Assembly (NCBI GenBank): GCA_001604065.1
Contig: LVAO01000006.1
Coordinates: forward strand, 62,001 to 126,000
Length of the DNA stretch: 64,000 nucleotides
Source of the DNA: Clostridiales bacterium Firm_09
GTDB taxonomy: Bacteria; Bacillota; Clostridia; Christensenellales; DTU072
Reading direction: 5' to 3'
This document shows, in pieces, positions 36,987-45,027 of this stretch (positions are counted from its first letter, which is position 1; every line of letters starts with the position of its first letter). Both the position numbers and the translations under genes were made by a program. The notes beneath the pieces were generated by a model, which was given only the letters and a program-made list of their open reading frames with translations, was not told the origin of the DNA and ran no database searches.

Positions 36987-38291
36987 TTAATCAAAATTCC
37001 TTTTGTCGGTTACTCTTACTGCCTTGCCCTCGCTGCGGCGCACGCTCCCGCACGACACTATTTTTACTTCCGCATTCACGCCGATGGCAGAGGTAATGTC
37101 GCCTTCCAGCTTCTTGCGCAGCGACTCAACCGCCTTGACTTCATCAAAGGCGACATCGGGCTGAAGCTCTACTTCAATCAGCATCACATCCAGATTGTTG
37201 ACCCTGTCAACGGTGATGTGGTAATGGGTAGAAATCCTTGCATCGCAGGAAATCAATACGCTTTCGATCTGCGAAGGGAAGACGTTGACGCCGCGGATAA
37301 TAAGCATATCGTCCGAACGCCCTTTGATTCTCGCTATACGCATACCCGTTCTGCCGCAGGGACAGGGACTGTCGTCCAAAGCGGTGATGTCGCGCGCTCT
37401 GTACCGGATCAGCGGCATCCCCTCTTTAAGGAGCGTTGTAAACACAAGCTCACCCCTTTCTCCATAAGGAAGCGGCTTTAATGTATCCGTAGATACGATT
37501 TCCGGGTAAAAAAAGTCATCGTTGATATGTGAGCCGGTGTGGTATTCGCATTCCGCGCCGACACCGGGACCCGAGATTTCGGATAAACCGTAAATATCGT
37601 AAGCCTTTATGTTGAGTTTTCTCTCTATCTCATGACGCATTTCTGCCGTCCATGGTTCCGCCCCGAAAATGCCCGCTTTCAGGTTGAAATCTGCGGGCGT
37701 CAGTCCCATTTTCGCAATTTCATCCGCAAGGAAAATCGCATAGGATGGTGTGCAGCACAGGATTTCGGCGCCGAAATCCTTCATCAGCATGATCTGCCTG
37801 GGGGTATTGCCGCCCGATACCGGTACGGCCGTCGCGCCCAACAGTTCTGCTCCGTAATGCATCCCCAGACCTCCCGTAAACAGTCCGTAGCCGTAGGCGA
37901 TATGGATGATTGTGCCTTTTTTTGCGCCGGCGGCCGCCAATGCCCGCGCGCAACCCTCAGACCAGATTTCTATATCTTTTTTTGTATATCCCGCGACCGT
38001 CAGCTTGCCTGTTGTGCCGGAGGAGGCATGCAGACGGACAATCTCTTCTCTGGGGGCAGCAAACATTCCGAAGGGATAATTGTCCCTGAGATCCTTTTTG
38101 GTTGTAAAAGGAAGCTTCCAGATATCATCGATACCCTTGATATCGGATGGCTTAAGTTTGATTTCGTCCATTTTCGCCCTGTATGTGGGCACATTATTGT
38201 ATACGCGGCTGACCACCTTGACAAGGTTTTCGGATTGATACACCTTTTTCTCTTCTTTGGTCATGCATTCCGCTTTCTCATTGAAATACAT
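36987..38291 (-). CDS. paaK: Phenylacetate-CoA ligase
   Basis: PaaK activates aryl acetates to CoA thioesters through an acyl-adenylate. The 434 residues start MYFNEKAECMTKEEKKVYQ at 38291 behind AAGGAGG; an upstream in-frame extension has no such site. The phosphate-binding loop is RLHASSGTTGKLTVAGYT, followed by GAEPWTAEMRHEIE, YDIYGLSEISGPGVG and the C-terminal hinge RIKGRSDDMLIIRGVNVFPS. It follows iorAB: the aryl-acyl-CoA formed from aromatic 2-oxoacids by IOR can be interconverted to acid plus ATP by this ligase, giving fermentation energy. Confidence 0.95.
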   Translation of the reverse strand: MYFNEKAECMTKEEKKVYQSENLVKVVSRVYNNVPTYRAKMDEIKLKPSDIKGIDDIWKLPFTTKKDLRDNYPFGMFAAPREEIVRLHASSGTTGKLTVAGYTKKDIEIWSEGCARALAAAGAKKGTIIHIAYGYGLFTGGLGMHYGAELLGATAVPVSGGNTPRQIMLMKDFGAEILCCTPSYAIFLADEIAKMGLTPADFNLKAGIFGAEPWTAEMRHEIERKLNIKAYDIYGLSEISGPGVGAECEYHTGSHINDDFFYPEIVSTDTLKPLPYGERGELVFTTLLKEGMPLIRYRARDITALDDSPCPCGRTGMRIARIKGRSDDMLIIRGVNVFPSQIESVLISCDARISTHYHITVDRVNNLDVMLIEVELQPDVAFDEVKAVESLRKKLEGDITSAIGVNAEVKIVSCGSVRRSEGKAVRVTDKRNFD

Positions 38292-38310
38292 AGCTTCCTC
38301 CTTGCCTATA

Positions 38311-38877
38311 TTATGCTCTGTACCCCAAAGCGAGCGCTTTGCGGTTGATTTCCAACAGTTTCGCGGGCACCGAAACTTCCAATGCCTGAATTGCGGATTC
38401 TTCCGTTTCACCAATCATCTTAAAAAGAACACCAAGCATCACCACGTTGACCGCCTTGGTATTTCCTGCTTCCGCGGCAAGCGTCAACCCTTGAACGAGC
38501 CGGTAGTTTCTGCCTTCCGCGGTAAGCTTCTCGGTGATATCTGCGGGATAGCTTTGCGCGCCGGTAATGACCGGCATCGGCAATATGATCTGATCATTGA
38601 TAAGCAGGATACCGTCCTTCTTCAGATAATGGCTCCAGCGGAGAGCTTCCAGCCTCTCAAAGGCGAGAATATAATCTGCTTCGCCTTCGCTCACCAAAGG
38701 CGAAAGCACGCTTCTGCCGATGCGGACATGTGTCACAACGCTTCCGCCTCTCTGCGACATGCCGTGCACTTCACTGAGTTTGCAATCCATTCCCTTGCGT
38801 TCGGCGTACGCGCCCAGAATGCGGCTTGCAAGCAAGGTACCTTGTCCGCCGACACCGACAATCAAAATATCAAGCAT
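38311..38877 (-). CDS. iorB: Indolepyruvate:ferredoxin oxidoreductase, beta subunit
   Basis: IorB is the gamma-domain-type subunit of the enzyme that oxidatively decarboxylates aryl pyruvates to aryl-acetyl-CoA, reducing ferredoxin. The 188 residues begin MLDILIVGVGGQGTLLASRI and contain EVHGMSQRGGSVVTHVRIG, both family hallmarks. The ATG at 38877 has AGGAGG ahead; longer in-frame starts run into iorA and are rejected. It lies 11 bases after the iorA stop. Confidence 0.95.
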   Translation of the reverse strand: MLDILIVGVGGQGTLLASRILGAYAERKGMDCKLSEVHGMSQRGGSVVTHVRIGRSVLSPLVSEGEADYILAFERLEALRWSHYLKKDGILLINDQIILPMPVITGAQSYPADITEKLTAEGRNYRLVQGLTLAAEAGNTKAVNVVMLGVLFKMIGETEESAIQALEVSVPAKLLEINRKALALGYRA

Positions 38878-38888
38878 ATTGTTTCCTC

Positions 38889-40598
38889 CTATCCGACAAT
38901 CGCGCCGAATTTGCAAAGCGTTTCGCACACTCCGCATGCCACGCAAAGCTCGGGATTGATGCGCACGCCGCCCTCGATGCTTTCGATCGCAGGGCAACCG
39001 ATGCGCAGACAGGATTTGCATTTCATGCATTTTTCCTGTTCGATATGCAGCGCGGGGGGATATTTTTTATTGAGAAGCGCACAGGGCCTCCTTGCGATTA
39101 TTGCGCTGACCCCGGGACGTTCCACCTCTTCTTTGATAACCCTCTCCAATTCAACAAGGTCGTATGCGTCCACGACACGCACGCTTCCCACACCGCAGGA
39201 CTTCAGAAGCGCCTCTAAATTCAGTTTATAAGCAGGTTCCCCTTTGATTGTTCTGCCCGTTGCGGGATTATCCTGATGTCCGGTCATACCGGTGATGGAA
39301 TTGTCCAGAATAATGCAGGTGATGTCGGACTGGTTATATACCGCATTGATGATGCCTGTAATGCCGCTGTGGATAAACGTAGAATCGCCGATGACAGACA
39401 CCATTTTTTTGGCAGCCGGTGAGCCGACCTTATCAAAACCATGGCTCACTCCCACGCTCGCGCCCATACATATGCAGGTATCCAGAGCATTGAGCGGGGC
39501 AAGCGCGCCCAGCGTATAGCATCCGATATCTCCGGATACCGCAAGCCTGAGCTTGTTGAGGATATAGAACACACCTCTGTGCGGACAGCCCGCGCACATG
39601 ACGGGCGGTCTTGCGGGCAGCGTCAGGGTTGATTTGGGTGAAGGAATGCCGTACAGTTTTTCTCTGATGAACGCAACACTGTACTCGCCCTGCCTCCCGA
39701 AGATTTCTTTGCCGTGGCAGGCGATGCCGTTGGCTTTGAGCTGGTCTTCAAAAAAAGGCTCCAGTTCCTCAATCACCATCAGCTCGTCCACCTGTTCTGC
39801 AAACTTTCGGATGGCTTCCATGGGCAAAGGATAAACGATGCCAAGCTTGAAAACAGAAGCATCCGTTGCTTCCTTTACATACTGGTACACCGCGCCCGAA
39901 CAAACAATGCCGAGCTTGGAAGAACGGATTTCCGCCCTGTTGACGCCCATCCTGTTGACGTCTGAAGCGAGGCGGGCTTCGCGCGCCTCCACTGCAAGGT
40001 GACGTGCCCGGGCCATCGCAGGCATCATCACGTATTTCATGGCATCCTTTTTATATTCTTTAAGCGGCCTCTCCTCGCGTTCACTTGTCACAACAAAACT
40101 CTGGCTATGCGCGATACGCGTCGTCAGCCGGAAGAAAACGGGAGTATCGTATTCTTCGCTGATCCGATAGGCAAGCTTCATGAATTCGATCGCTTCCTGG
40201 CTGTCGGCGGGTTCCAGCATGGGAATATGCGCCGCGCGCGCATAAAATCTGCTGTCCTGCTCATTCTGCGAACTGTGCATGGCGGGGTCATCCGCAACCG
40301 CTATCACCAGTCCGGCATTTACTCCGGTGTATGCCGCGGTAAAAAGCGGATCCGCCGCGACATTCACACCGACATGCTTCATGCATGCAAGCGCTCTGCC
40401 GCCGCCGATGGACGCGCCTATCGCGACTTCCACGGCTACCTTCTCGTTCGGCGCCCATTCGCAATATATTTCGGGATACTTCGCCGCGAATTCGGTTATT
40501 TCTGTAGACGGCGTACCCGGATAGGACGAAACGACTTTTACACCTGCTTCGTATGCGCCTCTGGCCACCGCCTCATTTGTCAGCATTAGTTTTTTCAT
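38889..40598 (-). CDS. iorA: Indolepyruvate:ferredoxin oxidoreductase, alpha subunit
   Basis: The 569-residue catalytic subunit has the pyrimidine-binding domain (MLTNEAVARGAYEAGVKVVS, YPGTPSTEI), the VMCAGCPHRGVFY block, and the ThDP-diphosphate motif GDIGCYTLGALAPLN ... GDSTFIHSG. Two C-terminal 4Fe-4S motifs follow (CMKCKSCLRIGCP and CVACGVCETLC). It works with IorB on indolepyruvate, phenylpyruvate and similar 2-oxoacids. The Shine-Dalgarno is AGGAG. It is the second gene in a unit led by the hydratase. Confidence 0.96.
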   Translation of the reverse strand: MKKLMLTNEAVARGAYEAGVKVVSSYPGTPSTEITEFAAKYPEIYCEWAPNEKVAVEVAIGASIGGGRALACMKHVGVNVAADPLFTAAYTGVNAGLVIAVADDPAMHSSQNEQDSRFYARAAHIPMLEPADSQEAIEFMKLAYRISEEYDTPVFFRLTTRIAHSQSFVVTSEREERPLKEYKKDAMKYVMMPAMARARHLAVEAREARLASDVNRMGVNRAEIRSSKLGIVCSGAVYQYVKEATDASVFKLGIVYPLPMEAIRKFAEQVDELMVIEELEPFFEDQLKANGIACHGKEIFGRQGEYSVAFIREKLYGIPSPKSTLTLPARPPVMCAGCPHRGVFYILNKLRLAVSGDIGCYTLGALAPLNALDTCICMGASVGVSHGFDKVGSPAAKKMVSVIGDSTFIHSGITGIINAVYNQSDITCIILDNSITGMTGHQDNPATGRTIKGEPAYKLNLEALLKSCGVGSVRVVDAYDLVELERVIKEEVERPGVSAIIARRPCALLNKKYPPALHIEQEKCMKCKSCLRIGCPAIESIEGGVRINPELCVACGVCETLCKFGAIVG

Positions 40599-40619
40599 GT
40601 CTGCTCCTGTGCAATATTG

Positions 40620-42851
40620 TTATTTGCGTTGATAATTGATTAAACAACCGGCTCTGATTATTGCCTTCTCTTCGCTTGTAAGAGGATCGATGCGGAGGGT
40701 AATATCTGCCGTCTTCTTGCCATCTCTTATAAGAACGGCTTCTGTTTTTCCGCTTTCGAGTGCCGCAAAAACGCCCTTTACGGCAATCAGATCGCCCGTT
40801 TCAAGCGGAACGGAGAAATCATAGAGAAAGGGTATCATACCCCAGTTGACCAAGTTGCTTCTGTAACGTTTGGTCGCGTATTCTTTTGCAAGATTGGCAA
40901 GACCTCCAAGCACTCTCTGGCAGGAAGCCGCTTGTTCACGTGCGCTGCCGTCACCCGGCTTATAGGCAAAAACCGCACTTCCGGCTATATAGTTGTCTCC
41001 CAATCCGGCAATCGCCGCGGCATCCTTAAACGCTTGCGGCGCGTTGCCCTCCCTTCTTTGCTTCTCTTCTTCCCTTGCACTCTTTGCTCTTTTTACATAA
41101 CCGGGATCCTTGCGGCTCAGGGTAAAATCCGCAAGCCGCAATGGATTGGAGCGGAAGGAGGAGGTTTCGCCGGATGGAATCAGCTCATCCGTTGTTGTCA
41201 CGGGGTCTGTGATGACGGAAGCAATCCTTAAAAGGATATTGTCCTCCAAAGCAATCTGTTCCGGCCAGTCCGCAATATTGGGACCGTACACAAGAGCGGC
41301 ATCCGGGTCCGGTCTGTTATATCCGCCATAGACTCTGCCGGCATAGATTTTGCCGTCAAAAGAAAAATCCGGAATCCTGTCATCGTAATCAAGCTCCAAA
41401 GCGGATGTCAGATATCCGCCATTTGCTGCAGTCGCCGCGATGCTGCGTGCGTCCATCAGTGCTACGCTGGCCACCTGTCCTTCATTGGGTTTGCTGCCCT
41501 CTCTGGAAGGGAAGTTGCGGGTCGTATGCCGTATCGACAAACCGTTATTGGCAGGCACATCCCCCGCACCGAAGCAGGGGCCGCAGAATGAGGGTTTTAC
41601 GATAACACCCGATTCTGTCAGGTCGGCTATCGCACCTTTGCGCAGAAGATCAATATAAATAGGCTGCGACCCGCAATATACGCTCATCGACAATGTATCG
41701 CCGATTGTTTTATTTTTTAATATCCTGCTCGCTTCAAAAAGATTGTCGTAAGTGCCGCCCGCGCAGCCGGCAATGATTGCCTGATCGACTCGGATACGTC
41801 CGTCCTTCGTGATTTTGTCGGTCAACGCAAAAGCAGGATTGTCCAGAGTCATTCTGCCTTCTTTTTCGCATTTCCCGAGAATCCCGTACGGATCCGCAAG
41901 AAGCTCGCGGATGGTCACCGCATTGCTCGGATGGAAGGGTAAAGCAATCATCGGCTCGACAAGTGACAAATCAATCTCAATGATCGCATCGTAATATGCG
42001 CCCTCCCCCGGTTCCAGTCTGTTGTATTCTTCTGCACGGTTTCTTTGTTTAAGGTAATCAAAAACCTTATTGTCGGTAGCCCAAATGGAGGATAAACAAG
42101 TAGTCTCTGTCGTCATCACATCGATGCCGTTGCGATACTCCACGGACAGGTCGGCAACCCCGGGGCCGAAAAACTCCAGAACCTTGTTTTTTACAAAACC
42201 CTTCTGGAAGGTCGCGGCAATCAGCGAAATCGCCACATCCTGCGGCCCTACGCCCCTTCGCGGCTTGCCTTTCAAAAAAACGCCGACAACATCGGGATAG
42301 TTGATATCATAGGTATTGCCGATAATCTGCTTGACAAGTTCGGGTCCGCCTTCTCCGATTGCCATGGTGCCCAGGGCGCCGTAGCGTGTGTGCGAGTCGC
42401 TTCCGAGAATCATTTTGCCGCAGCCCGCATGCATTTCACGCATATAGGTATGAATGACGGCCTGATTGGCGGGCACATAAATTGCGCCGTATTTTTTTGC
42501 CGCTGTCAGTCCGAAGATATGGTCATCCTCGTTAATGGTTCCGCCCACTGCGCAAAGGCTGTTATGGCAGTTGGTGAGAACGTACGGCACGGGGAACTTC
42601 TCCAGACCGATCGCTTTTGCAGTCTGAATGATGCCGACATAGGTAATATCGTGGGATGCAAGCGCATCAAACCTGAGTGAGACGGGTTTCCCCTTTTCTG
42701 TCGCAGGAAGCGTATTGTGCGCCTTGAGAATTCTGTAAGAAATGGTTTTCTGATAAGCTTCTTTTGCCTCCGCAAAGGACAATCCTGCCTCTTCCGGAGT
42801 CGGACAAAGGACACCGTGATGGTAATAGCCGCCGGACTTAAGAATGACCAT
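40620..42851 (-). CDS. Aconitase-superfamily hydratase (YbhJ-like)
   Basis: This 743-residue protein belongs to the aconitase/isopropylmalate dehydratase superfamily of 4Fe-4S hydro-lyases. It starts MVILKSGGYYHHGVLC at 42851 behind GGAGG. The N-terminal half contains DALASHDITYVGII, GSDSHTRYGALGTMAIGEGGPE (substrate loop), and two cysteine regions (AGCAGGTYDN and KPSFCGPCFGAGD) that fit the cluster ligands. The C-terminal swivelling domain follows. It is closer to the YbhJ-type 'hydratase' group than to AcnA, and its substrate is not established. Grouping with iorAB-paaK-ACT suggests a role around 2-oxo or hydroxy acids, by context only. Confidence 0.82.
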   Translation of the reverse strand: MVILKSGGYYHHGVLCPTPEEAGLSFAEAKEAYQKTISYRILKAHNTLPATEKGKPVSLRFDALASHDITYVGIIQTAKAIGLEKFPVPYVLTNCHNSLCAVGGTINEDDHIFGLTAAKKYGAIYVPANQAVIHTYMREMHAGCGKMILGSDSHTRYGALGTMAIGEGGPELVKQIIGNTYDINYPDVVGVFLKGKPRRGVGPQDVAISLIAATFQKGFVKNKVLEFFGPGVADLSVEYRNGIDVMTTETTCLSSIWATDNKVFDYLKQRNRAEEYNRLEPGEGAYYDAIIEIDLSLVEPMIALPFHPSNAVTIRELLADPYGILGKCEKEGRMTLDNPAFALTDKITKDGRIRVDQAIIAGCAGGTYDNLFEASRILKNKTIGDTLSMSVYCGSQPIYIDLLRKGAIADLTESGVIVKPSFCGPCFGAGDVPANNGLSIRHTTRNFPSREGSKPNEGQVASVALMDARSIAATAANGGYLTSALELDYDDRIPDFSFDGKIYAGRVYGGYNRPDPDAALVYGPNIADWPEQIALEDNILLRIASVITDPVTTTDELIPSGETSSFRSNPLRLADFTLSRKDPGYVKRAKSAREEEKQRREGNAPQAFKDAAAIAGLGDNYIAGSAVFAYKPGDGSAREQAASCQRVLGGLANLAKEYATKRYRSNLVNWGMIPFLYDFSVPLETGDLIAVKGVFAALESGKTEAVLIRDGKKTADITLRIDPLTSEEKAIIRAGCLINYQRK

Positions 42852-42973
42852 AGAACCTCCATATTGTACCGGTTGAAAATACTTTATTGATAAGTATACC
42901 ATATATAGTAGACAGATTAAAGTAAATAAATAAAAAAAATGGCTGTCTGCCGCTTTAATATGTCCGAACAGAA

Positions 42974-43029
42974 AAGAATTGCGGTGTCCGTCTTATAAAA
43001 TCGACTTGCAAAGGACAGCCGCAATTCTT
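42974..43029 (-). terminator. Long hairpin downstream of folT
   Basis: AAGAATTGCGG (42974-42984) pairs with CCGCAATTCTT (43019-43029), extended by TGTCC/GGACA with one bulge. Read on the minus strand it ends TTTTCTG. It probably ends the folT transcript; loop length is large for a simple terminator. Confidence 0.5.
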
Positions 43030-43085
43030 GTCTGTTTGGTTTCTCTCAGGATTCCGGAGGATATTGAATTAAAAAACAATCTCCG

Positions 43086-43634
43086 TCAGCAGTATTTCTT
43101 TGCTGTTTCCTTAAATACAAACTTTTTTAATGGGGCATAAAGAAACAGAATAATTGCTGCATTGATTGCGAACACAATCGGCTGTGTCGTCATACGCACG
43201 CCAAGATAGACCCAGAAGGTACGCCCCCGGGAATAAACCTGAAAAAGAGCAAACGTATTGAGAAATACTGTGCAGATGATAAAAACCAGCGCAAAGGATA
43301 GGAAAATATTGAAGATAGGGTTCAGTTTGACGAATCTGAAAACCAGTCCCGGGATAAGCCCGATCAGCGTGGAGGATACCGTAATCAACGGCATCCATGC
43401 CAGACCTTGGGAATGAATCAGGAATCCAAGAATGTCACCGAGCAGGCCGGTAAGGAATCCCGCCAAAGGCCCCAAAAAAATACCCGCGATAAAACACGGT
43501 ATATAGCTGAATGTAAGCTTCGTCCCGAAGGCGGATACCGACACATCCAGACTGTTTAGAACGACATTGACCGCGACGAGAAGAGCGGTATACACAAGTT
43601 TTTTTGTGGGCATACCTAAAATACGTTGTTTCAT
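43086..43634 (-). CDS. folT: Folate ECF transporter S component FolT
   Basis: FolT is the folate-binding membrane subunit of an energy-coupling-factor transporter. The 182 residues start MKQRILGMPTKKLVYTALLV at 43634 behind a perfect AAAGGAGG. Five or six membrane segments follow, with the S-component patterns FGTKLTFSYIPCFIAGIFLG and GFLTGLLGDILGFL. Assignment to folate rests on these plus the THF riboswitch directly upstream. The ATPase and EcfT subunits are not in the window. A shared ECF module elsewhere is expected for group-II transporters. Confidence 0.9.
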   Translation of the reverse strand: MKQRILGMPTKKLVYTALLVAVNVVLNSLDVSVSAFGTKLTFSYIPCFIAGIFLGPLAGFLTGLLGDILGFLIHSQGLAWMPLITVSSTLIGLIPGLVFRFVKLNPIFNIFLSFALVFIICTVFLNTFALFQVYSRGRTFWVYLGVRMTTQPIVFAINAAIILFLYAPLKKFVFKETAKKYC

Positions 43635-43693
43635 CAAAAAAGCCTCCTTTTTAATAGGAGAGCTCCATACCGAATGACGGGCGCGCACCGTCC

Positions 43694-43828
43694 ATAGGCA
43701 ACGGATGCAGCGCACCACCGCAGGCTGAAAACACGATGTTTGTGTTCTTTGCCATTCGTCTCCGGACAACATCCCATTCCGGAGCACTATGGAAGCTTTC
43801 GCTTCCGGCGCGGTACGCTTACTCTGCT
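43694..43828 (-). promoter_or_regulatory. Tetrahydrofolate (THF) riboswitch
   Basis: On the minus strand the leader contains CTCCGGAATGGGATGTTGTC (about 43784-43765) closing as CTCCGG/CCGGAG, and downstream TGCGGTGGTGCGCTGCATCC ending near 43700. GAATGGGATG, GCGGTG and GCATCC are the conserved joining and pseudoknot parts of THF-I riboswitches. The long-range pairing of the 5' GAGTAAGCGTACCGC arm was not verified by folding. CTCC (43671 region) can pair with the GGAG of the folT Shine-Dalgarno across TATTAAAAA, suggesting control of translation. Confidence 0.87.
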
Positions 43829-43834
43829 GTTTTC

Positions 43835-43863
43835 AGTATAGCAAATTGCAAAGCGCATCGCAA
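43835..43863 (-). promoter_or_regulatory. Sigma-A promoter of the folT riboswitch transcript
   Basis: TTGCGA (43858-43863), 17-base spacer, TATACT (43835-43840) on the minus strand, about seven bases before the riboswitch begins. Confidence 0.8.
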
Positions 43864-43905
43864 CAAAAGCGCGATATTTTTTTACATTTTCTGCATACTT
43901 ATTAT

Positions 43906-44565
43906 ATGCTGGTCATCATCATAAGATCTCTCATTCTGTTTATTCTACTGGTTGTCGGCATGCGTTTGATGGGAAAGCGGCAGCTTGGCGAACTGCAGCC
44001 GTTTGAGTTTGTCATTACGCTTGCGATTGCAGAGCTTGCCTGTGTACCCATACAGGATGTCTCCATCCCCATACTTTATGGTTTGGTGCCGCTGTTTACG
44101 GTTTTTGTCGTACATTATTTTCTTACAATGCTTTCCAATAAATGGATGTGGTTCCGGAAAACAATGAACGGCAAGCCGATGATTGTCATCAATGAAAACG
44201 GCATTGACGCCGACGCGCTCAAGAAACTGGATATGAACGTCAATGATTTGATGGAGGCGCTTCGTTCGCAACAGTTTTTCTCTGTCGAACAAGTTGCCTA
44301 TGCGATTGTAGAAACCGACGGAAACGTTTCTGTCCTTCCCAACGAGCAGGCGGAGCAGCCCAAATCCATCCCCCTCTCCCTGATTGTCGAAGGCAAACTT
44401 ATCGAAGCCAATCTCGGCATCAGCAACACAGGACGGGAACAAATTAACGCGTTTCTGAAAGACAGAAACCTGACGCAAAAAGATATTGTTCTGATGACGA
44501 CCGAAAGCAACAAGGTTTTTGTTCAGCCCAAAAACAATAAATATTTCACAGTGAAACTGGCATAA
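43906..44565 (+). CDS. DUF421 (YetF/YcaP-family) membrane protein
   Basis: The 219 residues have three N-terminal membrane segments (about 1-20, 35-55, 60-80) and a cytoplasmic DUF421 domain with the family landmarks RLMGKRQLGELQPFEFVITL and ELACVPIQD. GKPMIVINENGIDADALKKL comes next, then the C-terminal half around KSIPLSLIVEGKLIEANL. I start at ATG 43906 (MLVIIIRSLILF); longer frames overlap the riboswitch region. No Shine-Dalgarno is visible. It precedes a DUF4363 gene, a common pair in spore-forming Clostridia; function is unknown. Confidence 0.85.
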   Translation: MLVIIIRSLILFILLVVGMRLMGKRQLGELQPFEFVITLAIAELACVPIQDVSIPILYGLVPLFTVFVVHYFLTMLSNKWMWFRKTMNGKPMIVINENGIDADALKKLDMNVNDLMEALRSQQFFSVEQVAYAIVETDGNVSVLPNEQAEQPKSIPLSLIVEGKLIEANLGISNTGREQINAFLKDRNLTQKDIVLMTTESNKVFVQPKNNKYFTVKLA

Positions 44566-44576
44566 GGGGATAATCT

Positions 44577-44951
44577 ATGGTTTCTAGGATGATACTTGCT
44601 GTCGTGCTTCTTGTCCTGCTGGTTACAGGCGGAATTCTGGAAGAAATCTTCGTGGACAAGCTTCTTTCGGAATTTGAAGAAAAGTTGGCAGACATCGCCG
44701 ACACGCCAGGAGGCAATTATGATTATGACAAAATCCAAGAAACCTACGAATGGTGGATCGAAAAAAACAATTCAATGGAAATGTTTCTGCCCCACATTCC
44801 GCTCAATGATGTAACGCTTGCTCTGGGCGAAATGAGAGGCGCGGTGCAAGCGGGTGATTATGACAACGCGACGGCCCAGTTGAATCGGATATTCGCTGCC
44901 GTTGATACGCTCAAGGATACCTTCAGCCTGAGCATCAGCAATATTTTCTGA
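44577..44951 (+). CDS. DUF4363 family protein
   Basis: The 124-residue protein has an N-terminal signal anchor (MILAVVLLVLLVTGGIL, residues 5-21) and a helical extracytoplasmic domain with WWIEKNNSMEMFLPHIPLND and ALGEMRGAVQAGDYDNATAQ, the pattern of DUF4363. An AAGGGG Shine-Dalgarno lies before the ATG, 11 bases after the DUF421 stop. Pairing with DUF421 is recurrent in Clostridia, so the two probably act together at the membrane. The role is not known. Confidence 0.82.
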   Translation: MVSRMILAVVLLVLLVTGGILEEIFVDKLLSEFEEKLADIADTPGGNYDYDKIQETYEWWIEKNNSMEMFLPHIPLNDVTLALGEMRGAVQAGDYDNATAQLNRIFAAVDTLKDTFSLSISNIF

Positions 44952-44975
44952 CATAGTTTGCAGATTATAAGAAAA

Positions 44976-44993
44976 AGCGCCTTGATAAGCGCT
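44976..44993 (+). terminator. Weak terminator after DUF4363
   Basis: AGCGC (44976-44980) pairs with GCGCT (44989-44993), followed by CTTTC. The stem is short. Confidence 0.4.
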
Positions 44994-45027
44994 CTTTCGG
45001 GCAGCCGAGACGGACCTAAGCTTTCTC

